Made by a program: the position numbers and the translations under genes | From: Mesostigma viride | Lineage: Eukaryota > Streptophyta > Mesostigmatophyceae > Mesostigmatales > Mesostigmataceae | NCBI GenBank assembly: GCA_009746045.1 | Contig: RPFO01001016.1 | Coordinates: 1 to 64,000 of the forward strand | Direction of reading: 5' to 3' | Length of the DNA: 64,000 nucleotides | Shown: positions 63,059 to 64,000 of the stretch, piece by piece | Layout: every line of letters starts with the position of its first letter | How positions within the stretch are numbered: the stretch's first letter is position 1 | Notes under the pieces: model-generated | Told to the model about the DNA's origin: nothing | The model's database searches: none | Seen by the model: only the letters and a program-made list of their open reading frames with translations

Positions 63059-63388
63059 TTAGTTTTTAAGGCCTTGACCGAAGCACTTTTTCATTACCGG
63101 CTCAGTTTGCTTTAACCGAGCTGGCGCGATTTTTAATCCAATTTCTAGGCTGGGCCAGGCGTCGCAGACCCGTAATCCGTTTTTAAGTGCTTTTGTGCCC
63201 GATATCGTGTCTTTTGCAGGCGTTCTTGGCATCAAAGACGCCGTGGCGTCAGGGGCTAAAACGGACCTCCGCACGTTCGTTAACTGCGGCGAGCATGTCA
63301 ATGCCGCCAGCAATTTTTGGGCTGCCGCGTCTGTGAAACGATTGCGATGCAAGACCGTTGTCGACGTGACGGAGTGGTATGTGCACAT
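63059..63388 (-). pseudogene. Possible leucine-rich repeat remnant
   Basis: The minus frame encodes LHRNRFTDAAAQKLLAALTC followed by SPQLTNV, close to the RI-type LRR pattern (L-x2-N-x-hydrophobic-x-D-x-A...L...L). Only one unit is recognisable; the rest is degenerate and the plus strand is open too. Confidence 0.28.
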
Positions 63389-63666
63389 TCAGGTGCGAAT
63401 TTCTTCGCTGTTGAAACCCCGGCCGGTAGCAGACAAGTATTTCAACGTATCCCCTTTCCCCGAGTCTCTCTTTTCCGTCATGTTTTCATCTTACGGAAAG
63501 CGCCGTATAAAGCATCAGTGAGCGAACAGTATGATGGCGAGCCGTTTGCTCGCATCAGGGCTGTGCGGCTTTTCTAGAGAGAAGCGATCAAGCAGATTTT
63601 GCAGCCGGATGTGAGGGAGGGGCCCTGCTGGGGTGGGAATAACTGCTGTGAGTGACCGATCCAACT

Positions 63667-64000
63667 TCCCTCCTCCCTCCTCCTCCCTCCCTCCCTCCTC
63701 CCTCCCTCCTCCCTCCCTCCCTCCCTCCCCCCTCCTCCCTCCCTCTCCTCCCTCCCTCTCCCTCCCTCCCTCCCTCCCTCCTCCCTCCCTCCCTCCTCCC
63801 TCCTCCTCCCTCCCTCCCTCCTCCCTCCTCCCTCCCTCCCTCCCTCCTCCCTCCCTCCCTCCCTCCCTCCCTCCTCCTCCCTCCCTCCCTCCTCCCTCCC
63901 TCCCTCCCTCCCTCCTCCTCCCTCCCTCCCTCCCTCCCTCCCTCCCTCCCTCCCTCCCTCCTCCCTCCCTCCCTCCCTCCCTCCCTCCTCCCTCCCTCCC
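63667..64000 (+). repeat. CCTCC/CCTCCCTCC polypyrimidine array, open-ended
   Basis: A tract of CCTCC and CCCT units with irregular phase running to the end of the window. Its full length is unknown. Confidence 0.96.

Overview
This is a eukaryotic nuclear window. It has GT-AG introns that keep codon phase, a bHLH-PAS type transcription factor, non-LTR retrotransposons with an AP-endonuclease and a YADD reverse transcriptase, TTAA-bounded DNA transposons, large satellites and very long microsatellites. There is no bacterial operon structure, rRNA, convincing tRNA gene or CRISPR array. Low gene density, moderately high GC in coding exons and a bHLH-PAS gene with Gln/Gly/Asn/His runs fit a large-genome green alga (a charophyte such as Chara would be my first guess). 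The species cannot be fixed from sequence alone.

Layout. (1) 1.07-11.29 kb, plus strand: a six-exon gene, about 1050 codons, whose splice phases all agree. It encodes a basic helix-loop-helix region with the H-x3-E-x3-R signature, a leucine-zipper extension, a PAS-like region and a long low-complexity tail. Its introns hold a 62-bp satellite, a 27-bp and a 31-bp minisatellite and a partial copy of exon 5. (2) 13.2-23.9 kb: a retrotransposon graveyard with target-site duplications that can be read directly. Two LINE families (called here LINE-A and LINE-B) and two ORF1-only partners (half-A and half-B) are present, and partners share 3' termini. A 787-bp MITE, a 553-bp palindrome and a tRNA-derived SINE candidate sit among them. 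(3) 24.3-30.3 kb: three elements bounded by TTAA with CCC...GGG ends, as in the piggyBac superfamily; the first two share one TTAA. (4) 32.3-38.3 kb: an 820-bp (GGGT)n/(GA)n array, two (GGAT)n arrays of about 600 and 420 bp, LINE and half-element 3' ends, and a decayed antisense reverse transcriptase. (5) 42.6-44.6 kb: an intact 688-codon ORF with a PHD-like zinc cluster, an unrecognised central domain and 27-residue GWQ repeats. (6) 45.7-52.1 kb: more half-elements, including a nested insertion, and the best-preserved LINE ORF2 (endonuclease plus reverse transcriptase, two frameshifts). (7) 52.6-60.7 kb, minus strand: a multi-exon gene of unknown function with eight phase-consistent exons, and introns full of a shared motif with a GCCGGC core. 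Its apparent frameshifts mostly sit on C/G homopolymers. (8) 61-64 kb: dispersed GTGACACC repeats, a 284-bp inverted repeat, two short conserved-looking ORFs and a CCTCC microsatellite running off the end.

The most interesting points are the bHLH-PAS gene, the stem-loop with a CAAC loop shared by all LINE and half-element 3' ends, the TTAA transposon trio, and the intron motif in the minus-strand gene, where a tandem repeat has copied a 5' splice site.
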